Part shown: in pieces, positions 25,099 to 34,667 of the stretch | How positions within the stretch are numbered: position 1 is the stretch's first letter | Layout: every line of letters starts with the position of its first letter | Assembly (NCBI GenBank): GCA_903936865.1 | Contig: CAIZXK010000739.1 | Span: 1-37,142 of the forward strand | Source: an uncultured Bacteroidales bacterium | Lineage (GTDB): Bacteria > Bacteroidota > Bacteroidia > Bacteroidales > JACABE01 | Length of the DNA stretch: 37,142 nt | Direction: 5' to 3' | Notes under the pieces: generated by a model | Databases searched by the model: none | What the model saw: only the letters and a program-made list of their open reading frames with translations | Told to the model about the DNA's origin: nothing | Position numbers and translations under genes: made by a program

Positions 25099-26676
25099 TT
25101 TTTAGCTTTTTTTGAAGTTTAATACCTTTTGCAGTCAGTTTGTATTTCTGCAATTTGCTTTTTGGTTTATCAGGAATTGTCATTTCAATTAAACTCGATT
25201 GTAAAGAAGGTTCCAAATAGGTTAAAACAAAATTCTGACGATGCTTAAATCAAGTTTTTCCATTAATTCTTCCCTACTCATTTCGTTTTTCAGTATCCAT
25301 ATAAGTCTGTGTGTTAACTCAGATAAATTTATAAATACAATCTCAGATACTTTATCATGTGCGGTATCATGTGCGGTATCATGTGCGGTATCATGTGCGG
25401 TATCATGTGCGGCATCATGTGCGGCATCATGTGCGGTGTTATATGCGGTATCAATCTGATTATGTGCAAGTCTCCAGATAATTATTTTAAATCCTTCACT
25501 TGTATCAAACTCAGGTTTTTTTAATCCGGCTTCCTGTGTTAATCGCATAATCTCAGCTGTTCCTGTACCAAAACGTTCAATATAGGCAGTTTGATAAAGC
25601 ATTTCAGCCAGATTAGGATTAAAAGGGTAAGAACTATGATCAAATTCGAGTTTTTCAATACTAAGTTCTTTGGGTAAATGACCCGGATTTCTTATCTCTA
25701 ATCTGTCTTTAAACAACCATACTTCAACACTTCCATTGATATTATAATCTCTGTGAGCTATTGCATTTACAATAGCTTCTGTAATTACAGCTCTTGGTAT
25801 TTCATAAGCTATAGGTGCTTGATGGGATTTATCCCGTACACCAACCGAAACACTAATTTTTGCCAATACAAAATCAACAGCTTCAGATAGCTGTTCAAAA
25901 ACATTGCCTTTTATAACCTGGTGATTAGGAATTGGTTTTTCAACATTAAATCCATGAAAATGAGCACATTTTACAATAGCTGAAGGAAAATATTGCTGTG
26001 GATTTGATGTAAAAGCAAGCAATGCACTGTTTTTGACTTTATCGGAAGAAGACAATAAATTCAGATGAGTAAGTACTTTCTTTACAGAACTTCCGCGATG
26101 AAAAGGGAAATTTCTTCTTTCCACTGCCATATCTAAAAAATCATTCAACAAATCTGTATCAATATCACTAAGTTTAGCTTCAGGATGAGTACTTGCATCG
26201 AATGAGTCGGACAATAAAAAACCCTTTTGTTGTAACAGACTTACAAAAGCCCTGTTTATTTCCTGAATTAAGTCGAAGGTATTTGCAAATCGCTTATAGG
26301 TTAGATGCTTTTGTACTTTCTGTAAAAAGTTTTTTTCTTTTGAATGAACAGCAGACAAAGGATTTTCCTTGATAAAAGCCAGGGAATCAAGTCTGGATGC
26401 TAATGCAGTATCAAATTCGAGTTCGGTGGCAGAAATTCCTTTTTCATTTTCATTACCATATTCTGCTCCAATTAAAACTACATAAACATCAGATTTTCTG
26501 ACTCCTTCTAAAAAGATATAATCGGCAGATTTTGAAGAAGCCGGTAATTTTTCAAACATCACAACATCGAAATACACCTTTAAAAATGGATCGTTTTCTA
26601 TATGTTTATAAAGAGCTTCCCTTTCTGAAGCAAATTCACTTTGTACACTTGATATAAATACTTTTAATTTCTGCAT
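25076..26676 (-). pseudogene. DUF4062 + schlafen-like ATPase protein, C-terminus frameshifted
   Basis: The intact frame is 484 aa, ending at 25222. DUF4062 is at the N-terminus (KLKVFISSVQSEF, residues 4-16, to about 95). A GHKL-type ATP-binding module follows in the second half: ITEAIVNAIAHRDY (E300, N304) and GTGTAEIMR (370-378), as in schlafen/AlbA-like ATP-binding proteins. A 12-bp tandem repeat then encodes AHDT/AHDA units (residues about 411-442). After MEKLDL the frame reads SIVRILF and stops. In the other frame a typical winged-helix tail continues ([16 protein letters not shown], then [20 protein letters not shown]) to a stop at 25076. One A appears to be missing near 25245. The truncated protein may still work; a sequencing error or programmed shift cannot be excluded. 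Confidence 0.75.
25354..25449. repeat. 12-bp tandem repeat, eight units, inside the DUF4062/ATPase gene
   Basis: Unit ATCATGTGCGGT on the plus strand: seven near-perfect copies and one diverged copy (GTTATATGCGGT). It is coding and in frame, giving AHD-T/A repeats in the protein. Copy number changes would lengthen or shorten the linker by four residues without shifting the frame. Confidence 0.9.
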
Positions 26677-26698
26677 CGTTTAAAATTATCTTATTTTA

Positions 26699-26761
26699 TT
26701 ACAAAATTAATCTTTTTTCTAAAGTAGCTTCTAATGCTTGTTCGTTCACTTGACTGGTTAT
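26699..26761 (-). pseudogene. Vestigial hsdR 5' end
   Basis: Translating this gap gives TSQVNEQALEATLEKRL, then LIL and stop, matching the first residues of the nearby HsdR ([18 protein letters not shown]) at about 13 of 18 positions. The DNA matches likewise. No start codon is preserved. It lies 3 bp after the Hsp90-like gene, where hsdR would begin if the DUF4062 gene were absent. Confidence 0.7.
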
Positions 26762-26764
26762 ATC

Positions 26765-29700
26765 CTATTTGAGATTTAGTTTTTCAATCAAAAAATCTAC
26801 AAAAGTATCAATATCACTTCCTGTTTTAATTAAACTACGTGGTATTGTAGCTTTAATATCTCCATCAATTGTAATTTCATTCTCCAAATCCCTTTCTATA
26901 ATTATATTTTTCATTAAAGGTTCTAATTCTTCGCCTATTGAATTAAGAATTTTGATTCTATCAATTATTGAAATAATATCTTCAACTTTATATCTCTCAT
27001 CATCTTGACCAACTTTGTAATCAGACATCTCAACACAACATAATGAGTATTTATCTTTATTATTTATTGCATTAGTAACTTGGTTTTTGCTCATTCTTAT
27101 TGGGTTATCTTTGTTCCATCTTGATTTGACTTCGATATAATATACGATGATTTCATTTATCTTAATTATAAAATCTTGTCCATCTTGTTTTTCTTCAACT
27201 ATTACATTAAAAGATTCAATATCGTGACCAATTTTTTCACGAATTAAATCTTCTATATGCACTCCAATTTTCTTCTTAAACTCGAAATCAAAATTTTCAA
27301 CTTTTTCCTGAATTAATGCATTTTTTCCAAGTTCAATAATTCTTTCAAGATTCGAAAGTTTAGCCAATTTGCCTAATAATGAAATTCTTGATTTATCTTC
27401 CAATCCTATAATGTTAAATAAATCATTCTTAACATCGTTATCTGAAATTTTTGCCATCATTATTAATGCTCGCTTATCGCTTAATGTTGGAAAAAAATTT
27501 GCCCATTCTTCATTATCTGTTATTTTTCTAACTATTTCAAAGATATGAGAACAATAAGTGTGGTCATTAATTTCGGCATAATCACCGGCTTCTTTAAATA
27601 CCTGTTCTAATTTACTTGATAATTCAAGTCCAGTTCTAACATTCCTTTCTGGTAATAAATCTGCAAAATCATTTAAAACTAGTTCATTTTTAACTTTCCC
27701 AACAATATTCTCATAAATCTTTTTTAAATATTCATTATCAGTTATTTTTAATGGGAAAAGCTCTTCAACTTTTAAAGTTGCTTGAGTACACAATTCATAA
27801 TTTTGATTAGGAAAGATTGGCAAAGTTTTAATTAAATCCTCAATATTACTGTTTTTTGCAATTATCTGTAAACACTCTTTATAAAATGCAATATTTTTTT
27901 CTAACCAATTTTCATATTTACTATCAATATCACATCTTGCTATTATTTCAAAGAAAAAATTCTTAACCAAAACTCTAAATGGAGTATAATCAAAATCAAA
28001 CTTATCGTCTTCTATATTTTGAAAGAAACCTTCTGTGTAAGTTAAATTATAAAATTCACAAATCTTTGGAATTAATTGTTTCCTATAACTTGGACCACCA
28101 ATACTTGGAGCAAAATAGCTACAAAGTTTAATTAATGCATTTCTAATATCTTGATTTAGTAAATTATCTTTATTGATGTTTATCTCAAGCAGTTTTGTAT
28201 TAAAGTCCTGTGATAATTTATATCTATTATATAAATTAAACAATTGTCCCAATTCAAAATCCTTATTAACGAATTTTCTTGGAACATCAGGAATTATTAT
28301 GTCTGCTATTTCAATAAATTCAACAGGGATATTTACTGATTTATAAAGAGTAATCTTTTCTGCAAATTCATTTTTTATATTCGGCAACAATTTATAATTA
28401 TCAAAGTATTCAATTTCATTTATTTCAATCAAATATTTATAAAAATCTGCTAATACTAATTGATCAAAATCATTCAAATTAATTTTTTCTTCAATACTTT
28501 CTACAATATCTTTAATATAAATCCTTTCAATTGATTCATTTTCACCCCACTCATTAATTATTTTTGTCCAATCTTTGCTTATTTCCTTTTGAGGTATACA
28601 GTCCCAAAAAAAGGATATAATTGAATAGATCGAATTATAATAATTACTATTCTTTAAAAGTTCATCATCTATAAAATATGCGTCTTTTGGTGTTATTCTG
28701 TCTTTATTGGTCTCTACAAGTATGTAAGTAATAAATTTATTAACCCATTTTTCTTTAAGCTTAATAAAATATTCATTTAATGATGACTTATCTGTTTCAA
28801 TATTAAAATTTATATAAGCTAGATTAATAGGGTTTGTAATTGATTCTGCATTTTGTTCTATAAATGCAAAAATTAGTTCTGAAGCATCTTCTATTATTTG
28901 ACGATTATTTTCTTCTTTTTCTTTTGTCTGATCATTTTTACTATTTAAATAAATACCGTCTCTTGCTTCGAGTGGTGCAAAATGGATTGAGTTAACAATA
29001 AAATTCCAACCCCAATTCTCAGTACCTATCAGTGGAAAATATAAAAATAATTTTGCAATTGAATCTTCGATTAATTTTGTCTCTTCTAATGATACTAGAG
29101 GTAATATAATTTCTATAGATTCATCTTTAGACTTTAAATAAAATATATGATGTTCAGAACCATTTATTTCAATTGTTAACTTATTTTGAGTAGTTGTATT
29201 TTCTATATTAGTCCTCTTATATTCTGTAATTACTCCATCATTATTAATTACTTTTATAACTTTTATTTTCCTGTTCAATGCCATTACTATAGGAGCATAA
29301 TGACCTAAATCTTTTTGAGCAATAATAACATTGGTTTTCTCGTATTCTGTTTCTGAAAAATAGGTAAATGTTGTTGTTGGATTTTCAACTGAAAGTATTT
29401 TTCCCTCATCAATTAAACTATAAACATTATTCTGTTGGTTGGTCAATTTTCTTACTAACTCAGTTGAATCTTTAGCTTGTCTATCAATTAAAAAATCTTT
29501 AATCTCTATTAAATTTTCAAACGCATCCAGAAATGAATTAATTTTAAATTTCTTTCCAAAAGAATGTGTTGTAATAAAGCCAGTGCCAAATTGTCCTACT
29601 TCTTCTGAATTTTTATCAGGTGTTTTTGAACTAACCTGTTTTATTAGTGAAATAAGTGTATTTGAAGTAAAAGGTTTCCCTTTATGTGAAAATGTGAAAG

Positions 29701-29917
29701 AACCGTTGCTAAAATCAATTGTAATCTCACATGAGTCTGATAAGTCAGAAGCATTTTGTACTAATTCCCAAATTGCTCTTCTAGCATGAGATTCATCTAA
29801 TTTCTCAAATCCTTGAATTAATTTATCAGCATGTTGTTTCATATCTGCTACTGCTGATTCATCTTTAGCTCTTATAACAGCTTGTTGTCTTTGCAATTCA
29901 AAAAATTCTACTTCCAT
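26765..29917 (-). CDS. Hsp90-like GHKL ATPase with C-terminal DUF3883-like nuclease domain
   Basis: 1050 aa. The N-terminal Bergerat-fold ATPase shows the N box WELVQNASDLSD (E51, N55, D58), SHKGKPF (77-83) and the G2 box EVGQFGTGF (106-114), as in sacsin/Hsp90-like proteins. The long middle is helical and unassigned. Near the C-terminus, QDFIIKINEIIVYYIEVKSRW carries D915, E929 and K931, a PD-(D/E)XK-like core typical of DUF3883. Such ATPase-nuclease fusions occur in defence loci. It lies inside the type I locus between hsdS and hsdR, with a 208-bp gap upstream, so it may have its own promoter. It could be an accessory or an independent defence gene that rides with the locus. Confidence 0.8.
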   Translation of the reverse strand: MEVEFFELQRQQAVIRAKDESAVADMKQHADKLIQGFEKLDESHARRAIWELVQNASDLSDSCEITIDFSNGSFTFSHKGKPFTSNTLISLIKQVSSKTPDKNSEEVGQFGTGFITTHSFGKKFKINSFLDAFENLIEIKDFLIDRQAKDSTELVRKLTNQQNNVYSLIDEGKILSVENPTTTFTYFSETEYEKTNVIIAQKDLGHYAPIVMALNRKIKVIKVINNDGVITEYKRTNIENTTTQNKLTIEINGSEHHIFYLKSKDESIEIILPLVSLEETKLIEDSIAKLFLYFPLIGTENWGWNFIVNSIHFAPLEARDGIYLNSKNDQTKEKEENNRQIIEDASELIFAFIEQNAESITNPINLAYINFNIETDKSSLNEYFIKLKEKWVNKFITYILVETNKDRITPKDAYFIDDELLKNSNYYNSIYSIISFFWDCIPQKEISKDWTKIINEWGENESIERIYIKDIVESIEEKINLNDFDQLVLADFYKYLIEINEIEYFDNYKLLPNIKNEFAEKITLYKSVNIPVEFIEIADIIIPDVPRKFVNKDFELGQLFNLYNRYKLSQDFNTKLLEININKDNLLNQDIRNALIKLCSYFAPSIGGPSYRKQLIPKICEFYNLTYTEGFFQNIEDDKFDFDYTPFRVLVKNFFFEIIARCDIDSKYENWLEKNIAFYKECLQIIAKNSNIEDLIKTLPIFPNQNYELCTQATLKVEELFPLKITDNEYLKKIYENIVGKVKNELVLNDFADLLPERNVRTGLELSSKLEQVFKEAGDYAEINDHTYCSHIFEIVRKITDNEEWANFFPTLSDKRALIMMAKISDNDVKNDLFNIIGLEDKSRISLLGKLAKLSNLERIIELGKNALIQEKVENFDFEFKKKIGVHIEDLIREKIGHDIESFNVIVEEKQDGQDFIIKINEIIVYYIEVKSRWNKDNPIRMSKNQVTNAINNKDKYSLCCVEMSDYKVGQDDERYKVEDIISIIDRIKILNSIGEELEPLMKNIIIERDLENEITIDGDIKATIPRSLIKTGSDIDTFVDFLIEKLNLK

Positions 29918-30125
29918 TTTTAATTTTTTAAAATTATCCTATTTATATTTTCCGACTTCCAATCCATTTATAAAACTCGCTTTGTTCTTTTTAAACTTCT
30001 ATAATACAATAAAATTCATAGGCTTACAATATTTTACCTAAAACTTTATATTATACAACCCGCAATACCAGTCTGCCCATTAATTAAGGGCTGGAATGAT
30101 TTGTTGTTTAACTACTCAAATATTT

Positions 30126-31052
30126 CTATTCTTTTTTAATAATTCTCTCATATTTGGCCAATGCCTTATCAAGTGCAATTTTCTCACATTGTTCAATTCT
30201 TTCCCATTCATTGGGATCGTCAGAATACAAGGTGTTTAAATAAGCATTTTTGTAGTATTCCATAAATTTACCGTAACTTTTTAGTTTATTTTCAGTTGCA
30301 TATTCCCATGCATTTATGTGTGCTTTTGCTTTAGCTTTTGCGAAATCGAGCGATTCTTCATCATTCGAAATGCCATACCTTCTTTTTACATCGACCAGCT
30401 CATTTGCGTATTGATAGGCATATTCCATTGCATATTCTTCGTTTTTGCCATTATTTATCGATTCTTCATAGATATAGGCGTAATCATCGCAAAATAAGTG
30501 GTGATAACCATTGATTAGCCAATCAGCATATTGATAAGCATATAATTTAGATTTGCCTTTACTAATTTTCCCATTATAATTCAAAACAAATTTTTCAACA
30601 TCTTTTTCAATTGACCTATCACCAAAACGATCTCCAGTTGATATTCGTTTTAAAAAATAGTCGATGAACAATTGATCGCGTTTAGTTATTTTGAAATAAT
30701 TCATTAAATCGGCATCGGCTTGTTGCTTGTCTTGTTCTTCAGAGGCTTCGAAGCACGACATTAATAGGTTACTGTTATCAAATGAGATTTTAGATTCTGC
30801 ATATTTTATGCTCCAAGTAATACTAAATCCTTCATTTCTTCTTTTCGAATAATAGTTTGTGTGCTCAATGGGAACTATGAGTAAAGAGGCAGCTGTATCC
30901 TCATTTTCGATTTCATCATCCTGTTCCAATTCTGTAAGAAAAAGATCCAAGTACCTTATAAACTCCTTGAAACTGTCTTCGTTATATTCATTTAGGCTCA
31001 CAGCTTGTTCGAGTGCTTCCTTGCCGATATATTTTTCAATTATTGGTGTCAT
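30126..31052 (-). CDS. Unknown helical protein in the type I locus (308 aa)
   Basis: Not recognised. The N-terminal third is acidic (LTELEQDDEIENEDTA). The C-terminal half has repeated helices with a YAxxYA pattern: LYAYQYADWLIN, EYAMEYAYQYANELVD and KAKAHINAWEYA, suggesting a helical-repeat scaffold. There is no catalytic or membrane motif. It starts 16 bp after hsdS in the same direction, so it is probably part of the hsdMS transcript. A hairpin-like GCCC/GGGC element lies downstream near 30078-30094. Confidence 0.65.
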   Translation of the reverse strand: MTPIIEKYIGKEALEQAVSLNEYNEDSFKEFIRYLDLFLTELEQDDEIENEDTAASLLIVPIEHTNYYSKRRNEGFSITWSIKYAESKISFDNSNLLMSCFEASEEQDKQQADADLMNYFKITKRDQLFIDYFLKRISTGDRFGDRSIEKDVEKFVLNYNGKISKGKSKLYAYQYADWLINGYHHLFCDDYAYIYEESINNGKNEEYAMEYAYQYANELVDVKRRYGISNDEESLDFAKAKAKAHINAWEYATENKLKSYGKFMEYYKNAYLNTLYSDDPNEWERIEQCEKIALDKALAKYERIIKKE

Positions 31053-31068
31053 AGGTTTATTTATTAAT

Positions 31069-32307
31069 TTAATTTATTTTTATTTTCCCCGTTACCGCAC
31101 TATTTATCAATACACTCTTATACTCCTTCAGCTTTTCTATCTCCTTTTCTTTTAAAGAAATGGCTGTAGCAATTTTTGTTGTTGCAACATCAATATAATC
31201 AGCAATTCCAATTTGTTCATTAAAAGGTGGTATAGCAATAATGTGATTGTTTAAATCACTTTGTGTCATACTAGGTAAAGCTGTTGCTGTACTATATAAT
31301 TTAAATGGAATTGTTGTTGCAACATAATATAGAAATCTTGTATTATTATCATTTTTAGAAATTGCATAAAACATAGTATCAACCGCCCAAAATTTTCCAT
31401 TAAAATATAAAGGTTTGTCAATTGTCCCTTTTCTACCTAAAAAAACTACCTCACCATCATACATATATTCGGATGCATAAGCAAACTGTCCACCAGAACC
31501 TATTACAGGAAAACCTTCGTCTGTTTGAATATGTTTGTAATCTGAGCCATTATTTATATTAAGTACATACTTCAACCTCTTCACCTCCCAATGTTCAGGT
31601 ATTTCTCCAATCCATTCCACACCACTGTCTTTCATTTTTACATCAGGATTTAACCCTCGGGTAACAGCATTATGGATAAGTATCTGTCTGCGTTCTTTAA
31701 GTAATTCTATTTGCTTTTGTTTGATGGCTATGGCTTTATCAATTAAAGCAGTTTTATTGTCAAGAAAGGTGGCAATGGCGGTTTGTTCTGATAGGGGTGG
31801 GACAAATGATCTGAATGAAAAGAAATTATCTTTTGAAATGGTATTTCTTAAACCTGTATAAAGCGGTTTCATTCTTTTGTCAGCATCTAAATTTAGGTAG
31901 AAATAGTATAGAAAACCTTTGTCAAAGTTTTCATCGGGTTGCATTACAGTATATGCACCAGTAATCATTCCATCAAAACCAGACAAACCAACTGTTCTTG
32001 GAGTTTCTTCTACATCAAACAAACAGAATATAAAATCCCCTTTTTTTACTTCCTGATAAGTATTAAACTCTGCAGGAAACTTACCTTGAGGATTTTCCAT
32101 ATCTCGTTTAATAACCCCATTTAATGTTAATGAGAGTAATACAAAATCAGATGATTTCTTCCCAACCTGATTTTTCTTTAATTTGAAAATATATTTATTT
32201 GCTAATGTTTCCCAATGTTCCGGAATTTCTCCCAGCCAATCAACACCAGATGGTTTGTAAGTTGGATATTTTTCAAATTTTACTTTTCTCAATACTGCTT
32301 CCATCAT
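31069..32307 (-). CDS. hsdS: Type I restriction specificity subunit S
   Basis: 412 aa, a standard two-domain HsdS. Each target-recognition half opens with the same signature: KPSGVDWLGEIPEHWE (18-33) and KDSGVEWIGEIPEHWE (226-241). Each ends in a helical spacer (LSEQTAIATFLDNKTALIDK onward and FNEQIGIADYIDVATTKIAT onward). The two halves recognise the two parts of a split DNA target and direct both methylation and cleavage. The start overlaps the hsdM stop by 4 bp (ATGA), so translation is coupled. No second hsdS or recombinase is seen in the window. Confidence 0.92.
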   Translation of the reverse strand: MMEAVLRKVKFEKYPTYKPSGVDWLGEIPEHWETLANKYIFKLKKNQVGKKSSDFVLLSLTLNGVIKRDMENPQGKFPAEFNTYQEVKKGDFIFCLFDVEETPRTVGLSGFDGMITGAYTVMQPDENFDKGFLYYFYLNLDADKRMKPLYTGLRNTISKDNFFSFRSFVPPLSEQTAIATFLDNKTALIDKAIAIKQKQIELLKERRQILIHNAVTRGLNPDVKMKDSGVEWIGEIPEHWEVKRLKYVLNINNGSDYKHIQTDEGFPVIGSGGQFAYASEYMYDGEVVFLGRKGTIDKPLYFNGKFWAVDTMFYAISKNDNNTRFLYYVATTIPFKLYSTATALPSMTQSDLNNHIIAIPPFNEQIGIADYIDVATTKIATAISLKEKEIEKLKEYKSVLINSAVTGKIKIN

Positions 32308-34652
32308 TTCAGGTTTAAAATTTCACGAATCAAACCTTCACTTTCTTCTTCCAATGCTAAAATATCGGCTGTAACTTCCTCAATATTCCGCAAAGCTTTG
32401 TGACGATAGAAGTATTTATTAAAGCTGATTTCATAACCAATTTTGGTTGCATCAATATTAATCCATGCTTCTTCCACATGAGGTTTCACTTCACGTAAAA
32501 AGTAAGTATAAATATTTTCTTTTAATGGAACATTTTCGGTATCACGCAAATCGCTTTCGGTTTCATATTCTATGTATTCGCCTTTTTTACCTGTGTAGAA
32601 ATATCCATAATCGGCTAACTGGCTTTCATTACAACCCAATTGTTGCAATAAATTCTCTAATTTTTCTCCGCTTAATTTATGGATTGCTTTTATCACTTTT
32701 TCAGCATTGGCATCATACCAACTTAATGTATTTAGCATAGTATTCTTTTCAGAAGCAGAAAGTTTAATACCTCTGTTTTTTAATTCTAAATCAACTTTCG
32801 AGCGAAAAACATTAAAATCATTAAATTCTTCTCGTCCAACACCATATCCTAAAAATGCTACATTAATCATTAATTCCGATTGCTTTTGCCAGGTATCAGG
32901 GTTTACAATGGCTTTAAGTTGTCTGGCATTTAAATTCAATTCCTGTTTTTCGCACCAATCCAGTATGCTTCTTTCGTGTTTTGCCAAATTGGAATATACT
33001 TCTTCTCCAAACTGCTCATAAGCCCACTTCATTGGCTCCAACAAGGTTTTATCATATCTCAATTCTTCTATTCTTTCTTTTGTAAACTGAGCTTTTAAGC
33101 GTTTGGGTCTTTCTATGCAAACTTTATAATATCCAAAATCAATATTATCAAATAGTTGCGAAGCTATGCCTTCGTCAGCAGTTCGTTCAATAGCTTGCAT
33201 TTTGGTATAAACATCTACAATTTCGCGGATATGTTCGGGAGCAAATTCGCAATTTTTGGCACCTAAGTTTTTACGCAATTTCCGATACATTTGTCCGGCA
33301 TCTATCAGTTGTACTTTGCTTTTGCGATGTAATGCCTTATTATTGCTTACTATCCAGATATATGTTGTAATACCGGTGTTGTAAAATAAGTTGTTTGGCA
33401 ATTGAATAATGGCTTCCAGCCAGTCATTTTCAATAATATATCTGCGGATATTGCTTTCGCCACCACCTGCATCACCAGTAAACAAACTGCTGCCATTGTG
33501 AACAGATGCGATACGGCTGCCTTGCAAACTCTGACTGAGTGGTTTCATCTTATTTACCATTTCCATCAGAAACAGCAATTGTCCGTCCGAAGAACGGGGC
33601 GTTGCATCAGCAGCTTCTTCAATACCCCGAAAATTCTTAAGTTTAATTTCAAAACGAGGATCGATAATCTCTTTACCGTCTTTGATGTATTTCAACTCAC
33701 TCGCCCACGATTTTCCATAAGGCGGATTGGAAAGCATAAAATCAAATTTTGTACCTGCAAATTCATCAGTGGATAGGGTAGAGCCAACCCGTATATTTTC
33801 AGGATTATTACCCTTAATCATCATATCCGATTTGCAGATGGCGTAGGTTTCATCATTAATTTCTTTACCATAGAGATAAACATCGCCTTTTGCAGAAATT
33901 TCACCTTCTTCATCCTTCACAAAATTCTGCGATTCGGTAAGCATACCCCCACTGCCGCAAGCCGGATCATAAATGGTCATTACCGGAGGAAGCATTTCTT
34001 TAACCGGCTCAAAAACAATATGTGTCATTAGGTCAATTACTTCACGCGGTGTAAAGTGTTCTCCGGCTTCTTCGTTATTTTCTTCGTTAAATTTGCGGAT
34101 CAATTCTTCGAAAACATAACCCATTCCCAAATTGGATAAAGCTGGTAATTTTCTTCCATCTGTATCGTTTTTCTCAAAAGGAGTAAGATTGATATTAGGA
34201 GATGTAAATTTTTCCAACACATTAAGCAGCACATCTTTTGCTGCCATGTGGCGTATCTGGCTTTTAAGTTTGAATTTGTCAATAATCTCTTTTACATTGG
34301 CACTAAAGCCATTCAGATAATCTTCGAAATTTGCCTGTAATATCTGCTGGCTATTGGTAGCAGTGTCGTGTAAACGTTGCAAGGTCCATTCACTGGTATT
34401 GTGAAAAACATAGCCCGAAGCATCCCTTAATCCATTTTCGTCCCATTCGGTAAATTTAGCTTCATCGCGTTGAAAAGCCAGTTCTTCCAAAACAGCTTCT
34501 TTGGTAGGTTCAAGTAAAGCATCCAAACGACGGAGCACTACCATCGGCAGTATTACATCACGGTATTTTCCTCTTACATAAATATCCCGCAAGCAATCAT
34601 CAGCAATCGACCAAATAAAAGAGACTAATTTATTGTGTGAAGCAGTGTTCAT
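32304..34652 (-). CDS. hsdM: Type I DNA methyltransferase subunit M
   Basis: 782 aa. It transfers a methyl group from S-adenosylmethionine to adenine in the target set by HsdS. HsdM N-terminal helices are at about 1-150. The SAM-binding motif YDPACGSGGM is at 228-237, and the catalytic NPPY at 309-312 (LSNPPYGKSW). GEHFTPREVIDLM (197-209) is typical of the family. The C-terminal 250 residues extend beyond the shorter enterobacterial forms and end in EVTADILALEEESEGLIREIL. It lies 15 bp after the GmrSD-like gene and overlaps hsdS by 4 bp, so the three are one transcription unit. Confidence 0.93.
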   Translation of the reverse strand: MNTASHNKLVSFIWSIADDCLRDIYVRGKYRDVILPMVVLRRLDALLEPTKEAVLEELAFQRDEAKFTEWDENGLRDASGYVFHNTSEWTLQRLHDTATNSQQILQANFEDYLNGFSANVKEIIDKFKLKSQIRHMAAKDVLLNVLEKFTSPNINLTPFEKNDTDGRKLPALSNLGMGYVFEELIRKFNEENNEEAGEHFTPREVIDLMTHIVFEPVKEMLPPVMTIYDPACGSGGMLTESQNFVKDEEGEISAKGDVYLYGKEINDETYAICKSDMMIKGNNPENIRVGSTLSTDEFAGTKFDFMLSNPPYGKSWASELKYIKDGKEIIDPRFEIKLKNFRGIEEAADATPRSSDGQLLFLMEMVNKMKPLSQSLQGSRIASVHNGSSLFTGDAGGGESNIRRYIIENDWLEAIIQLPNNLFYNTGITTYIWIVSNNKALHRKSKVQLIDAGQMYRKLRKNLGAKNCEFAPEHIREIVDVYTKMQAIERTADEGIASQLFDNIDFGYYKVCIERPKRLKAQFTKERIEELRYDKTLLEPMKWAYEQFGEEVYSNLAKHERSILDWCEKQELNLNARQLKAIVNPDTWQKQSELMINVAFLGYGVGREEFNDFNVFRSKVDLELKNRGIKLSASEKNTMLNTLSWYDANAEKVIKAIHKLSGEKLENLLQQLGCNESQLADYGYFYTGKKGEYIEYETESDLRDTENVPLKENIYTYFLREVKPHVEEAWINIDATKIGYEISFNKYFYRHKALRNIEEVTADILALEEESEGLIREILNLK

Positions 34653-34667
34653 ATTTTATTTTAATAA

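Noticed and set aside
25354..25449. Short regular repeats that look like a CRISPR array
   Set aside because: The 12-bp units follow each other without spacers and are translated in frame within a gene.
30061..30100. Terminator for the 30126 gene (GCCC/GGGC hairpin)
   Set aside because: The stem is only 4 bp with a few extra pairs and no T run follows on the minus strand.
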